Assembly: GCF_029643425.1 (NCBI RefSeq)
Contig: NZ_CP119106.1
Location: forward strand, 1,550,001 to 1,614,000
Origin: Isoptericola sp. AK164
GTDB taxonomy: Bacteria; Actinomycetota; Actinomycetes; Actinomycetales; Cellulomonadaceae
Length of the DNA stretch: 64,000 nt
Reading direction: 5' to 3'
Both the position numbers and the translations under genes were made by a program. A model generated the notes under the pieces. It worked only from the letters and a program-made list of their open reading frames with translations. It was not told the DNA's origin and ran no database searches. Shown piece by piece: positions 31,900 to 40,473 of the stretch. How positions within the stretch are numbered: the stretch's first letter is position 1; every line of letters starts with the position of its first letter.

Positions 31900-33899
31900 G
31901 CCAGCAGACCTCCCACCGGCCGCCGCCCGGACCCCCGGCCGGCGGCCACGGGCCGCGCGCCGCGGCGGGCGTGCCCACCGCCAAGCCGCTGGACTTCGGC
32001 GGGTCGCTGCGGCGGTTCGCCGGCGTCATGCGCCCCGAACGGGTGCGGGTGGCCGTGCTGCTCGCGTGCGGGACGGTCTCGGTCGTGCTCACGGTGCTGG
32101 GCCCCAAGATCCTCGGCGACGCGACGGACGTCATCTTCACCGGGGTGGTCGGCCGGCTCCTCGGCAGCACGATGCCGCCGGGCACCACCACCGCGGAGGC
32201 GGTCGCGGCGCTCCGGGCCGCCGGCGACGAGAACCAGGCCGACATGATCGCGGCGATGAGCGGCGTCGTGCCGGGCGAGGGGATCGACGTCGAGCGGCTC
32301 GCGCAGATCCTCGCCACGGTCGTCGCGGTCTACGTCGGGGCGTTCGTGTTCGGCTGGTGGCAGTCGCGCCTGATGACGGTGGCGGTGCAGAACACGGTGC
32401 GCCGGCTGCGCGACGACGTCGAGGCGAAGCTGCACCGCATCCCGCTGAGCTATGTCGACCGGCAGGCCAAGGGCGACATCCTCTCCCGGGTCACCAACGA
32501 CATCGACAACGTCGCCCAGACGACCACGCAGACGCTGGCCCAGCTCGTCACCGCGCTGCTGACCGTCGTGGGCGTGCTGTCGATGATGTTCTGGATCTCG
32601 TGGGTGCTGGCCCTGGTCGCCCTCGTCACGGTGCCGCTGTCGATCCTGCTGACCATGGCGATCGCCAAGCGGTCGCAGCCGCAGTTCATCGAGCAGTGGG
32701 CCGCCACCGGGCGGCTCAACGCGCACGTCGAGGAGATGTTCACCGGCCACGCCCTGGTCAAGGTGTACGGCCGTCAGGCCGACGCGGCCGCGACCTTCGC
32801 CCGGGAGAACGAGGCCGTCCACGACGCCACCCGGCGCTCGCAGTTCATCTCGGGCACGATCCAGCCGACCATGGGCTTCCTCGCGAACCTCAACTACGTG
32901 CTGGTGGCCGTCATCGGTGGGCTGCGGGTCGCCTCCGGCCAGCTCTCCATCGGCGACGTGCAGGCCTTCATCCAGTACTCGCGCCAGTTCACCCAGCCGC
33001 TGAGCCAGATCGCCTCGATGATGAACCTGCTGCAGTCGGGCGTCGCCTCGGCCGAGCGCGTCTTCACGCTGCTCGACGCCCCCGAGCAGGATCCCGACCC
33101 GGTCCCGGCCCGCGACCCGGAGCGCGTGCGCGGCCGGGTCGAGTTCGACGACGTGTCGTTCTCCTACACCCCCGACGAGGAGCTCATCGAGCACCTCGAC
33201 CTGGTGGCCGAGCCCGGCCAGACGATCGCGATCGTCGGGCCGACCGGTGCCGGCAAGACCACGCTGGTCAACCTGCTCATGCGGTTCTACGAGATCGACG
33301 GGGGCCGGATCCTGCTCGACGGCGTCGACACCCGCGCGATGACGCGCGACGGGCTGCGGTCCCGCGTCGGGATGGTGCTGCAGGACGCCTGGCTGTTCGG
33401 CGGCACCATCGCCGAGAACATCCGCTACGGGGTGCGCGACGGACGCGAGGTGTCGGAGGAGGAGTTCCTGGCGGCCGCCCGGGCCACCTCCGTCGACCCG
33501 TTCGTGCGGACGCTGCCCGACGGGTACGACACCGTCCTCGACGACGGCGGCGCGTCGCTCTCCGCCGGCGAGAAGCAGCTGCTGACGATCGCGCGGGCGT
33601 TCCTCGCCGACCCCGACATCCTCGTCCTGGACGAGGCGACGAGCTCGGTGGACACCCGGACCGAGGTGCTGGTGCAGGAGGCGATGAACGCGCTGCGGTC
33701 GGGGCGGACCTCGTTCGTCATCGCCCACCGGCTCTCCACGATCCGTGAGGCCGACCTCATCGTGGTGATGGAGCACGGGCGGATCGTCGAGCAGGGCGAC
33801 CACGACGGGCTGCTCGCTGCCGACGGTGCCTACGCCCGGCTCTACGCGAGCCAGTTCGCCGCGCCGATGACCGAGGACCCGGCCGGGTCCGGTGCGTGA
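31896..33899 (+). CDS. ABC exporter half-subunit, catalytic partner
   Basis: A 667-residue half-transporter with a Pro-rich N-terminal tail, six helices and an ABC domain. Walker A is GPTGAGKTT (from residue 448) and Walker B VLDEATSSVD has the catalytic Glu at 580. The signature is noncanonical LSAGEKQ (about 555). Its weak signature pairs with the partner's Asp site, and its Glu pairs with the partner's FSGGQ, giving one dead and one live site. The loop between helices 1 and 2 is long (about 60 residues). The ATG overlaps the previous stop. Confidence 0.92.
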   Translation: MSQQTSHRPPPGPPAGGHGPRAAAGVPTAKPLDFGGSLRRFAGVMRPERVRVAVLLACGTVSVVLTVLGPKILGDATDVIFTGVVGRLLGSTMPPGTTTAEAVAALRAAGDENQADMIAAMSGVVPGEGIDVERLAQILATVVAVYVGAFVFGWWQSRLMTVAVQNTVRRLRDDVEAKLHRIPLSYVDRQAKGDILSRVTNDIDNVAQTTTQTLAQLVTALLTVVGVLSMMFWISWVLALVALVTVPLSILLTMAIAKRSQPQFIEQWAATGRLNAHVEEMFTGHALVKVYGRQADAAATFARENEAVHDATRRSQFISGTIQPTMGFLANLNYVLVAVIGGLRVASGQLSIGDVQAFIQYSRQFTQPLSQIASMMNLLQSGVASAERVFTLLDAPEQDPDPVPARDPERVRGRVEFDDVSFSYTPDEELIEHLDLVAEPGQTIAIVGPTGAGKTTLVNLLMRFYEIDGGRILLDGVDTRAMTRDGLRSRVGMVLQDAWLFGGTIAENIRYGVRDGREVSEEEFLAAARATSVDPFVRTLPDGYDTVLDDGGASLSAGEKQLLTIARAFLADPDILVLDEATSSVDTRTEVLVQEAMNALRSGRTSFVIAHRLSTIREADLIVVMEHGRIVEQGDHDGLLAADGAYARLYASQFAAPMTEDPAGSGA

Positions 33900-35158
33900 G
33901 CACCGCACGGCGTGCCACAGTGGTGCGCGTGACCGCACCCGACACCCGGCCGGCCGCCGAGCCGGCATCCGCGGCTCGCCCGGATCCCGGCGCCCGGCCG
34001 CGGCGCAGCGTCCTCGTCGGCGTGCTGCTCGCCGTGGCCCTGCCGCTCGCCGTGCTCTCGGTCGGCGCCCTCGTACCGCAGGTGCCCTGGCTCGGGCACA
34101 CCGGCGTCGCCGTCTCGCCCTGGGCGGTCTGGCTCGTGGCGGCCGGCATCGTCGTGCTCGTCCTCGGCACCGTCGCGCTGCTGCGCCGGCCGTCCGTGCC
34201 ACGTGTGATCGCGCTCGTCGCCGGGGCCACGACGGCCGTCTGCTCCTTCACCGTCGTCACCCAGCAGCTGCTCGTCGCCCAGGACCACGGCGTCGCCGTG
34301 CGGATCGGTGAGCTGTTCACCCTCGTCCGGGGCGACGTCTCGGCCGACCTCGACGCCGAGTACGCGCAGCTCGACGGGGAGCCGCAGGAGCTGTCCGTCT
34401 GGCTGCCCCGCACGGGACAGGACGGGGCGCCGGCACCCGTCGTGGTCCTCGTGCACGGCGGCGGGTGGACCTCCGAGGACCGGCTGCAGCCGACCACTGC
34501 CTCGCACGCCGCCTGGTTCGCCGATCAGGGTTTTCTGGCGATCAGCGTCGACTACCCCCTGTCGGACGACGAGGACCACCGGTGGGACGTCGTGGAGCCG
34601 CAGGTCGCCTGCGCCCTGGTCTGGGCGGGTGAGCACGCCGCCGAGCACGGGGGCGACCCGGCCGAGGTCCACCTCGTCGGCGACTCCGCCGGCGGGAACG
34701 TCGCCCTCGACGTGGCCTACCGCGCCGAGGCCGGGGAGCTGGAGCCCGCCTGCTCCGGCGAGCTGCCGCGCGTCGCCGCGGTGAGCACGCTGTACCCCGT
34801 GGCGGACCCGGTCGCGTTCCACGACAACGACGACCCGGTCGTCGGGGACGCCGCCCGGTCGATGGCCGAGCGGTACACCGGTGGAGCCCCCGGCGAGGTG
34901 CCCGAGCGCTACGCCGCCGTGTGGCCGGCCGAGCACGTCCGGGACGGGGCGCCCCCGACGCTGATGGTGCTCGGTGCCGCGGACCACCTCGTCCCGCCGG
35001 CCGGCGCGCAGGACCTGGCGGGCGTGCTGGCCCGCCACGACGTGGAGCACGAGCTCGTCGAGCTGCCGGCGGCGGGGCACGTGTTCGACGCCGCACCCGG
35101 GGGTGTGGGGACCCAGACCTGGCGCGAGCTGACGCTGCGGTGGTTCTCCGGGGGCTGA
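33896..35158 (+). CDS. Membrane-anchored alpha/beta hydrolase (HSL/esterase type)
   Basis: A 420-residue protein with three N-terminal helices (about residues 38-115) and a C-terminal alpha/beta hydrolase. The oxyanion-hole motif is LVHGGGWTSED, the nucleophile elbow is GDSAGGN, and the acid and His lie in GAADHLVPPAG and PAAGHVFD. The GTG overlaps the exporter stop (GTGA), so it is cotranscribed with the ABC pair. The substrate is unknown; it may process the exported compound or a lipid. Confidence 0.85.
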   Translation: MSTARRATVVRVTAPDTRPAAEPASAARPDPGARPRRSVLVGVLLAVALPLAVLSVGALVPQVPWLGHTGVAVSPWAVWLVAAGIVVLVLGTVALLRRPSVPRVIALVAGATTAVCSFTVVTQQLLVAQDHGVAVRIGELFTLVRGDVSADLDAEYAQLDGEPQELSVWLPRTGQDGAPAPVVVLVHGGGWTSEDRLQPTTASHAAWFADQGFLAISVDYPLSDDEDHRWDVVEPQVACALVWAGEHAAEHGGDPAEVHLVGDSAGGNVALDVAYRAEAGELEPACSGELPRVAAVSTLYPVADPVAFHDNDDPVVGDAARSMAERYTGGAPGEVPERYAAVWPAEHVRDGAPPTLMVLGAADHLVPPAGAQDLAGVLARHDVEHELVELPAAGHVFDAAPGGVGTQTWRELTLRWFSGG

Positions 35159-35206
35159 CCCCCCGTGGCGTCCGGGCGCCGGGGCGAGGGCTGAGAGAAT
35201 CGCCGG

Positions 35207-36055
35207 GTGAACCTGCCTGCCGAGCTCGCCGCCGCCGTGGTGCCCGTGACCGATCCGGCCGACCCGCGGCTGCGGGACTACACCGACCTGACCGACGTCA
35301 AGCTGCGCACGGCCCGCGAGCCCGTCGAGGGCCTGTTCATGGCCGAGTCGTCGAACGTCATCCGCCGGGCGCTGGCCGCCGGGCACCGGCCGCGGTCCTT
35401 CCTCATGGCCGACAAGTGGCTCGACTCGATGGCCGACGTGCTCGCCGCCCACCCGGACGTGCCGGTCTTCGTCGCGGACGAGGTCGTCCTGCGCGAGATC
35501 ACCGGGTTCCACCTGCACCGCGGGGCGCTCGCGGCGATGCACCGCCCAGCGCTGGCCGACGTCGGCGAGCTGCTGTCCCGCCGCGGGGCCGGTGGCGGAG
35601 CGCGGCGGGTCGCCGTCCTGGAGGACATCGTCGACCACACGAACGTCGGGGCGATCTTCCGCTCCGCCGCGGGCCTGGGCGTGGATGCCGTGCTGGTCAC
35701 CCCGCGCTGCGCCGACCCCCTGTACCGGCGGTCGGTGCGGGTCTCGATGGGCACGGTGTTCCAGGTGCCGTGGACGCGGCTGCCGGCCTGGCCGGCCGGT
35801 GTGGGCGAGCTGCAGGACCTGGGGTTCACGGTCGCCGCGCTGGCGCTGAGCGACGACGCCGTCACGCTCGACGAGCTGGCGGACGAGGCGCCCGATCGCC
35901 TGGCCCTGGTGCTCGGGACCGAGGGCGACGGGCTCTCCCGCGGCGCCGTGGCCGCCGCCGACCGCGTGGTCCGCATCCCCATGGCCGGGGCGGTGGACTC
36001 GCTCAACGTGGCGGCGGCCTCGGCGGTCGCCTTCTGGGCGACCCGCACGCGCTGA
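35207..36055 (+). CDS. SpoU/TrmH family RNA 2'-O-methyltransferase
   Basis: A 282-residue SPOUT methyltransferase with an N-terminal substrate-binding domain. Motif 1 is LEDIVDHTNVGAIFRSAAGLG, motif 2 is LALVLGTEGDGLS and motif 3 is VRIPMAGAVDSLNVAAASAVAFW, forming the knotted SAM site. The target, rRNA or tRNA, is not clear. A GAGAAT box six bases before the GTG start suggests leaderless expression. Confidence 0.92.
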   Translation: MNLPAELAAAVVPVTDPADPRLRDYTDLTDVKLRTAREPVEGLFMAESSNVIRRALAAGHRPRSFLMADKWLDSMADVLAAHPDVPVFVADEVVLREITGFHLHRGALAAMHRPALADVGELLSRRGAGGGARRVAVLEDIVDHTNVGAIFRSAAGLGVDAVLVTPRCADPLYRRSVRVSMGTVFQVPWTRLPAWPAGVGELQDLGFTVAALALSDDAVTLDELADEAPDRLALVLGTEGDGLSRGAVAAADRVVRIPMAGAVDSLNVAAASAVAFWATRTR

Positions 36056-36059
36056 CCGT

Positions 36060-36548
36060 TCAGGAGCCGTCCTGCGCCCCGGTGCTGTGCAGCCGCTCCC
36101 GCGCGGTCCGGCCACGGCGGGCGGCCGGGACCGCTCCGGTCGCGGCGGCGAGGCCGAAGAGCGCCGGCTGGCCGGCGTAGAGGCTCTCGTGGCCGCCCGC
36201 CGGGACACGGAACGTCTCGTGCCACACGGTGACCGCGCCGGGCACGCGGCGCGCCCGGCGGTAGAACTCGACCCACGCCGGCCGGTGCCGGCGGGCGTCG
36301 TCGCCGGCGTAGGCGTAGATGTCCTCGACGCTGCGCCAGTACTGCACGGACGTCGGCCCGCGGGCGCCGACCAGCGTCGTGGCGCCCAGGAACCCGGAGC
36401 CGGGGTCGCGGGCGAGCTCGGTGAGCATCGGCCGCATCGCCGCGAGGGCGGGCCACCACCCGTCGGGACGCCACGGTCGCTCGATCCGTGCGCCGATGAG
36501 GAAGACGGCGAGCTCGCCGTCGTGGTCGTGCGTCGTCAGGGTGACCAT
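36060..36548 (-). CDS. DUF4188 family protein
   Basis: A 162-residue protein of the DUF4188 family, a dimeric alpha-beta barrel-like group related to monooxygenases. It includes VFLIGARIERPWRPDGWWPALAAMRPML, QYWRSVEDIYAYA and WVEFYRRARRVPGAVTVWHETF. Function unknown. It is divergent from a MerR-type regulator with two dyads between, so it is the likely regulated gene. Confidence 0.85.
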   Translation of the reverse strand: MVTLTTHDHDGELAVFLIGARIERPWRPDGWWPALAAMRPMLTELARDPGSGFLGATTLVGARGPTSVQYWRSVEDIYAYAGDDARRHRPAWVEFYRRARRVPGAVTVWHETFRVPAGGHESLYAGQPALFGLAAATGAVPAARRGRTARERLHSTGAQDGS

Positions 36549-36560
36549 GGCTTCTCCCGA

Positions 36561-36606
36561 AATGGATAGTAGGGCTATCCATTATTGGAGAGTGCTACTC
36601 TCCAAT
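36561..36606. promoter_or_regulatory. Two adjacent dyads, probable MerR-family operators
   Basis: Dyad 1 has perfect 9-base arms AATGGATAG (36561-36569) and CTATCCATT (36575-36583). Dyad 2 has perfect 10-base arms ATTGGAGAGT (36584-36593) and ACTCTCCAAT (36597-36606) with a 3-base centre. They are contiguous and fill most of the 79-base gap between the divergent DUF4188 and MerR genes. Confidence 0.75.
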
Positions 36607-36627
36607 GTCAAGAACGGGAGGGAACGG

Positions 36628-37257
36628 ATGCGGATCTCCGCGCTGGCCGACCGCACCGGGGTGCCGGTGGCCACGATCAAGTACTACCTGCGCGAGGGGC
36701 TGCTGCCGCCGGGTGAGCCGACGTCGCGCACGCAGGCCACCTACGGCGACGAGCACGTCGACCGGGTCCGGCTGGTCCGCGCGATGACGGAGTCGGCCGG
36801 GCTGTCGCTGGCCGCCGTCCGCGACGTCCTGTCCGCCCTGGACGACCCGCCGCGGTCCCGCCACGACCTGCTCGGCGCGGCGCAGCACGCCCTGGTCGCC
36901 GATGAGGCGCGGTCCGACGGCGAGGTCGACGACGCCGTCCGTCGGCGCGTGGACGCTCTCGTCGCGGCGCGGGGGTGGTACGACGACGCCGCCCTGGCCG
37001 GCCGTCTGGCGGCCCTGCTGCGCGACGCCGAGCGGGCCGGGGTGCCGGTGGGTGACGAGCATCTGGCCGTCCTCGCCGACGCCGCCGAGCTGGTGGCCCG
37101 CGCGGACCTCGCCACGGTGCCCGACGCTCCCGCCGACGCGGCCCGCCAGGTCGTGGTCGGCACCCTCCTCACGGATCCGGTGCTCGTCGTCCTGCGCCGG
37201 TTCGCCCAGCAGCAGGCGAGCGCCCGGCGGGCCGGCGGCGGTCAGGGCGCGGTCTGA
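36628..37257 (+). CDS. MerR family transcriptional regulator
   Basis: A 209-residue MerR-type activator/repressor. The N-terminal HTH is MRISALADRTGVPVATIKYYLREGLLPPG, followed by the wing and dimerisation helix (VRLVRAMTESAGLSLAAVRDVLSAL). The C-terminal 110 residues are helical with no Cys pair, so it probably senses an organic ligand rather than a metal. The ATG follows GGGAGGGA. The divergent DUF4188 gene and itself are the likely targets. Confidence 0.9.
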   Translation: MRISALADRTGVPVATIKYYLREGLLPPGEPTSRTQATYGDEHVDRVRLVRAMTESAGLSLAAVRDVLSALDDPPRSRHDLLGAAQHALVADEARSDGEVDDAVRRRVDALVAARGWYDDAALAGRLAALLRDAERAGVPVGDEHLAVLADAAELVARADLATVPDAPADAARQVVVGTLLTDPVLVVLRRFAQQQASARRAGGGQGAV

Positions 37258-37313
37258 GCCCGCCATGGCGGCCGGTGTGTGGCGCGGATCACCATTGCCT
37301 CGCACGGGTGATG

Positions 37314-37332
37314 TGAGGTTAGGCTGACCTAC
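37314..37332 (+). promoter_or_regulatory. DtxR/IdeR-type iron box
   Basis: A 19-base site matches the consensus TTAGGTTAGGCTAACCTAA at 16 positions (TGAGGTTAGGCTGACCTAC). It ends exactly at the base before the GTG start of the siderophore-interacting protein gene, so iron-loaded repressor would block initiation there. Confidence 0.88.
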
Positions 37333-38331
37333 GTGACTGAAGCCGTGACCGACACTCGGACCGAGACCGCCGTCGCACCCCGCCCCTGGCGCATGTTCGA
37401 CGTCGAGGTCCTGCGGGTCACGCGCCTGTGCCCGTCCTTCGTGCGGATCACCTTCACCGGCGAGGACCTGCACGAGTTCGCCGACAACGGTCGCGACCAG
37501 CGCATCAAGTTCCTGCTCCCGGCCCCGTGCGGCGGCTGGGAGTACCTGGACCGGCAGAACCCGGACTGGTTCACCTCCTGGCGCGAGCTGCCCGACGAGC
37601 GCCGCAACCCCCTGCGGACCTACACCGTGCGCGCCGTCCGTCCCGCGCAGCGCGAGGTGGACGTCGACATCGTCCTGCACGGCGACACCGGCCCGGCGTC
37701 CCGCTGGGCGAACGGCGCCCGGCCCGGTTCCCCGCTCGTGATCCTCGGGCCGAACGCGGCCTACGACGGCGGTCCGCACGGCGGGCGCGACTTCGCGCCA
37801 CCGCCGTCCAGCCACGCGCTGCTGCTCGCCGGCGACGAGACGGCCGTCCCGGCCATCGCCTCGATCTGCGAGTCCCTGCCCGCCGACGCCGTCGGTGAGG
37901 TCTTCCTCGAGGTGCCGCACGCGGAGGACCGCTGGACGCTCGCCGCGCCGGCGGGCGTGCGGGTCACCTGGCTGCCGCGCGACGGTGCCGAGCACGGGGA
38001 CGTCCTGGTCCCGGCGGTGCAGGACGCCGCCGACCGCATGCTCGCCATGGGCGTCCGGCCGTCGGCCGACGGCGGCCCCGCGACGACGGCCACGGGTGTC
38101 GACCTGGACGCCGAGCTCGTCGACGTCGACGTCGACACCGACCTCCTCTGGGAGGTCCCGACGGACGCCGAGGGGCGCCCGCTCGTGCAGGACACCGTGC
38201 TCTACGCCTGGCTGGCCGGGGAGGCCGGCGTCATCAAGACGCTGCGTCGCTACCTCGTGCGCACCAAGGGCGTCGACCGCAAGTCCGTGGCCTTCATGGG
38301 CTACTGGCGCCGCGGCCGCTCGGAGTGCTGA
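37333..38331 (+). CDS. Siderophore-interacting protein (FAD-binding ferric reductase)
   Basis: A 332-residue SIP-type ferric-siderophore reductase. The FAD motif is [11 protein letters not shown] (R-x-Y-T/S), followed by [13 protein letters not shown], the NAD(P)-binding half starting [16 protein letters not shown] and the C-terminal [23 protein letters not shown]. It releases iron from siderophores in the cytoplasm. The GTG start abuts the iron box; an in-frame ATG at 37393 is an alternative. Confidence 0.92.
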   Translation: MTEAVTDTRTETAVAPRPWRMFDVEVLRVTRLCPSFVRITFTGEDLHEFADNGRDQRIKFLLPAPCGGWEYLDRQNPDWFTSWRELPDERRNPLRTYTVRAVRPAQREVDVDIVLHGDTGPASRWANGARPGSPLVILGPNAAYDGGPHGGRDFAPPPSSHALLLAGDETAVPAIASICESLPADAVGEVFLEVPHAEDRWTLAAPAGVRVTWLPRDGAEHGDVLVPAVQDAADRMLAMGVRPSADGGPATTATGVDLDAELVDVDVDTDLLWEVPTDAEGRPLVQDTVLYAWLAGEAGVIKTLRRYLVRTKGVDRKSVAFMGYWRRGRSEC

Positions 38332-38346
38332 CCGGCCGCGAGCCGG

Positions 38347-38934
38347 TCACCCCCGCACCACGCCCAGGTCCGCCACGACCTCCACGCCCGGGGCGCTGCA
38401 CAGCAGGTCGCCGGGCATGAGCAGCTTGGACACCCGCAGGCCGCTGCCCAGGAGCGCCGGCGCCGCGCCGTCGTCGAAGCGGCTGTCCACCAGGACCCGC
38501 CAGCTCGACGGCACGCCGATCGGCGTGATCCCGCCGTAGGCCATCCCCGACTCCTCGGTGGCGCGGTCCATCGGCAGGAACGACGCCTTGCGGGCGTCGA
38601 GCAGCTTGCGCACCCGGGTGTTGACGTCCGCGAACGTCGAGGCGGGCACCACGCAGGCCGCGACCCGCTCGACGTCGCCGCGCCGTCCGGCTACCACGAC
38701 GCAGTTCGCCGACGCCTCCGGCGGCAGCCCGTGCACCTCGTTGAGCGTGGCCGTGTCCGCGTGGTCGGGGTCGATCTCGGCGACCGCCACCTGGCCGGCG
38801 ACCCGCTCGTCCGCCTCCGCCCAGGCGCGCAGCGCCTCGGCGACCGGGTCGGCCAGCAGGTCCGGACGCTCGAGCGCGGGCACCCAGTCCAGGTCGCCCA
38901 GCGACGGCAGGCCCGTCCCAGACGCGTCGCTCAT
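38347..38934 (-). CDS. YbaK/EbsC-type aminoacyl-tRNA deacylase
   Basis: A 195-residue protein of the YbaK/ProX editing family, which hydrolyses misacylated tRNA. The core includes NCVVVAGRRGDVERVAACVVP, ADVNTRVRKLLDARKASFLPMDRATEESGMAYGGITPIG and the invariant lysine in that DARKASF block. Its start overlaps the stop of the upstream PEBP gene. Confidence 0.85.
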   Translation of the reverse strand: MSDASGTGLPSLGDLDWVPALERPDLLADPVAEALRAWAEADERVAGQVAVAEIDPDHADTATLNEVHGLPPEASANCVVVAGRRGDVERVAACVVPASTFADVNTRVRKLLDARKASFLPMDRATEESGMAYGGITPIGVPSSWRVLVDSRFDDGAAPALLGSGLRVSKLLMPGDLLCSAPGVEVVADLGVVRG

Positions 38935-39461
38935 CGGCGGTAGGTCCCGGTCAGCGTCGCGCGGGCGATGACGTGGAAGTAGACGTTGAACGCCGCGTGC
39001 ACGTTGGTGTTCTCCGTGGTCAGCCCGAGCGAGTCGACGTCCAGGGCGTGCACGGCGAAGACGTAGCGGTGGGCGTGGTCGCCCGGGGGCGGGCCCGCCC
39101 CCTCGAAGCCGACCTGACCGCCGTCCGAGAGGAGCTGGAAGGCTCCGGCGGGCAGCCCGCTGCCGTCGGCCGCCCCCGCGCCGCGCGGCAGCGACGTGAC
39201 CGGGGCCGGGACGTCGAGCACGTGCCAGTGCCAGTAGCCGGACGGCGTCGGCGCGTCGGGGTCGAAGCAGCTCACGACGAACGACCGGGTCTCGGCGGGG
39301 AAGCCCGACCAGGCCAGCGCCGGCGAGGTGTTGCCGCCGTCGGCCGCGTGGTCCGCCGGCATCGGGTCGCCCGCGGTGATGTCGGCGCTCGTCAGCTCGA
39401 ACGTCGCCGGGACGGGGAGCAGGGAGTAGGGGTCCGGTGGGGTCGGCCGTGTGAAGTCCAT
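38931..39461 (-). CDS. YbhB/YbcL family PEBP-like protein
   Basis: A 176-residue phosphatidylethanolamine-binding-like protein, without signal peptide. Landmarks are GGNTSPALAWSGFPAETRSFVVSCFDPDAPT, the ligand-pocket His in GYWHWHVLDVP and GDHAHRYVFAVHALD. Bacterial members have uncertain function. It is cotranscribed with the YbaK-like gene. Confidence 0.9.
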   Translation of the reverse strand: MDFTRPTPPDPYSLLPVPATFELTSADITAGDPMPADHAADGGNTSPALAWSGFPAETRSFVVSCFDPDAPTPSGYWHWHVLDVPAPVTSLPRGAGAADGSGLPAGAFQLLSDGGQVGFEGAGPPPGDHAHRYVFAVHALDVDSLGLTTENTNVHAAFNVYFHVIARATLTGTYRR

Positions 39462-39473
39462 CCCCCCACCCTG

Positions 39474-39518
39474 GTACGCACCGCCACGGGTGGCAACGGC
39501 ACCCGTGGCGGTGCGTAC
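39474..39518. terminator. Strong hairpin between the SDR and PEBP genes
   Basis: Perfect 18-base arms (39474-39491 and 39501-39518) with a 9-base loop lie just after the SDR stop, reading on the minus strand, and before the PEBP start. It should end the SDR transcript. Confidence 0.8.
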
Positions 39519-39521
39519 GCC

Positions 39522-40283
39522 TCAGTCTTGCGGTCCTCCGGCGACGTAGAGCACCTGGCCGTTGGTGAACGAGGCCTCGGTGGAGCAGAAGAACGCCACC
39601 GCGGCGGCGATGTCCTCGGGCCGGCCGACGCGGCCGGCCGGCACGTCCTGGGCGATGCCGGCCAGGAAGTCCTCCAGCGGGACGCCGACCCGCTCGGCGG
39701 TCTCGGCGATCATGTCGGTCGCGACGACCCCGGGCGCCACGGCGTTGGCCGTGACCCCGAACTTGCCGAGCTCGATGGCGAGGCTCTTGGTGAAGCCCTG
39801 CATGCCGGCCTTGGCGGCGGAGTAGTTGACCTGGCCGCGGTGGCCCAGGGCCGAGGTGCTGGACAGGTTGACGATGCGGCCCCACCGGGCGGAGACCATG
39901 TGCTGCTGCACGGCCCGGGTCATGAGGAACGCCCCGCGCAGGTGGACCCCGAGCACGGCGTCCCAGTCGTCGGTCGACATCTTGAACAGCAGGTTGTCGC
40001 GCAGGATCCCGGCGTTGTTGACGAGCACCGTCGGGGCGCCGAGCTCGGCGACCACGCGCTCGACGGCGTCGGTCACGGACTGCTCGTCGGCGACGTCCAC
40101 GCCGACGCCGATCGCGCGGTGGCCGTCGGCCGCCAGGGCGGCGGCGGTCTCGGCGGCGGCCTCCTCGCGCAGGTCGAGCAGCGCCACGGCGTGGCCGTCG
40201 GCGGCCAGGCGGGCGGCGGTGGCGGCGCCGATGCCGCGGGCGGCGCCGGTGACGATCGCGACGCGGTCGGTGGTGGGGGTCAT
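39522..40283 (-). CDS. FabG-like short-chain dehydrogenase/reductase
   Basis: A 253-residue SDR with the cofactor motif TGAARGIGAATAARL, NNAG in VLVNNAGILRD, and catalytic Ser-Tyr-Lys in VNLSSTSALGHRGQVNYSAAKAG. It resembles beta-ketoacyl-ACP reductases and is a second copy beside the fabG at 20515, but lies alone and not next to fatty-acid genes. Start ATG at 40283 gives MTPTTDRVAIVTG. Confidence 0.88.
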   Translation of the reverse strand: MTPTTDRVAIVTGAARGIGAATAARLAADGHAVALLDLREEAAAETAAALAADGHRAIGVGVDVADEQSVTDAVERVVAELGAPTVLVNNAGILRDNLLFKMSTDDWDAVLGVHLRGAFLMTRAVQQHMVSARWGRIVNLSSTSALGHRGQVNYSAAKAGMQGFTKSLAIELGKFGVTANAVAPGVVATDMIAETAERVGVPLEDFLAGIAQDVPAGRVGRPEDIAAAVAFFCSTEASFTNGQVLYVAGGPQD

Positions 40284-40369
40284 CGAGGGTCCTCTCGTCG
40301 ACGGTGACGGTCGGTGGGCGGGGGTCTCCCGCGCGCCCGGTCCAGTGTGCCAGCACCTCGTCGGCCCGG

Positions 40370-40424
40370 TTGACACCCGGGTCTGCGGCACGTGTACTAG
40401 AGACATGTTCGAACAAACGTTCGA
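40370..40424 (+). promoter_or_regulatory. SOS promoter with perfect LexA box
   Basis: A -35 TTGACA (40370-40375) is followed at 17 bases by a -10-like TGTACT (40393-40398). Just downstream lies a perfect actinobacterial LexA box, TCGAACAAACGTTCGA (40409-40424), matching TCGAAC-N4-GTTCGA. It precedes the imuA'-imuB-dnaE2 operon by 50 bases. Confidence 0.92.
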
Positions 40425-40473
40425 ACAGGCGTCGGTCGCCCACCGGCGTGTCCGACCTGGGGGAGGAGTCGTC

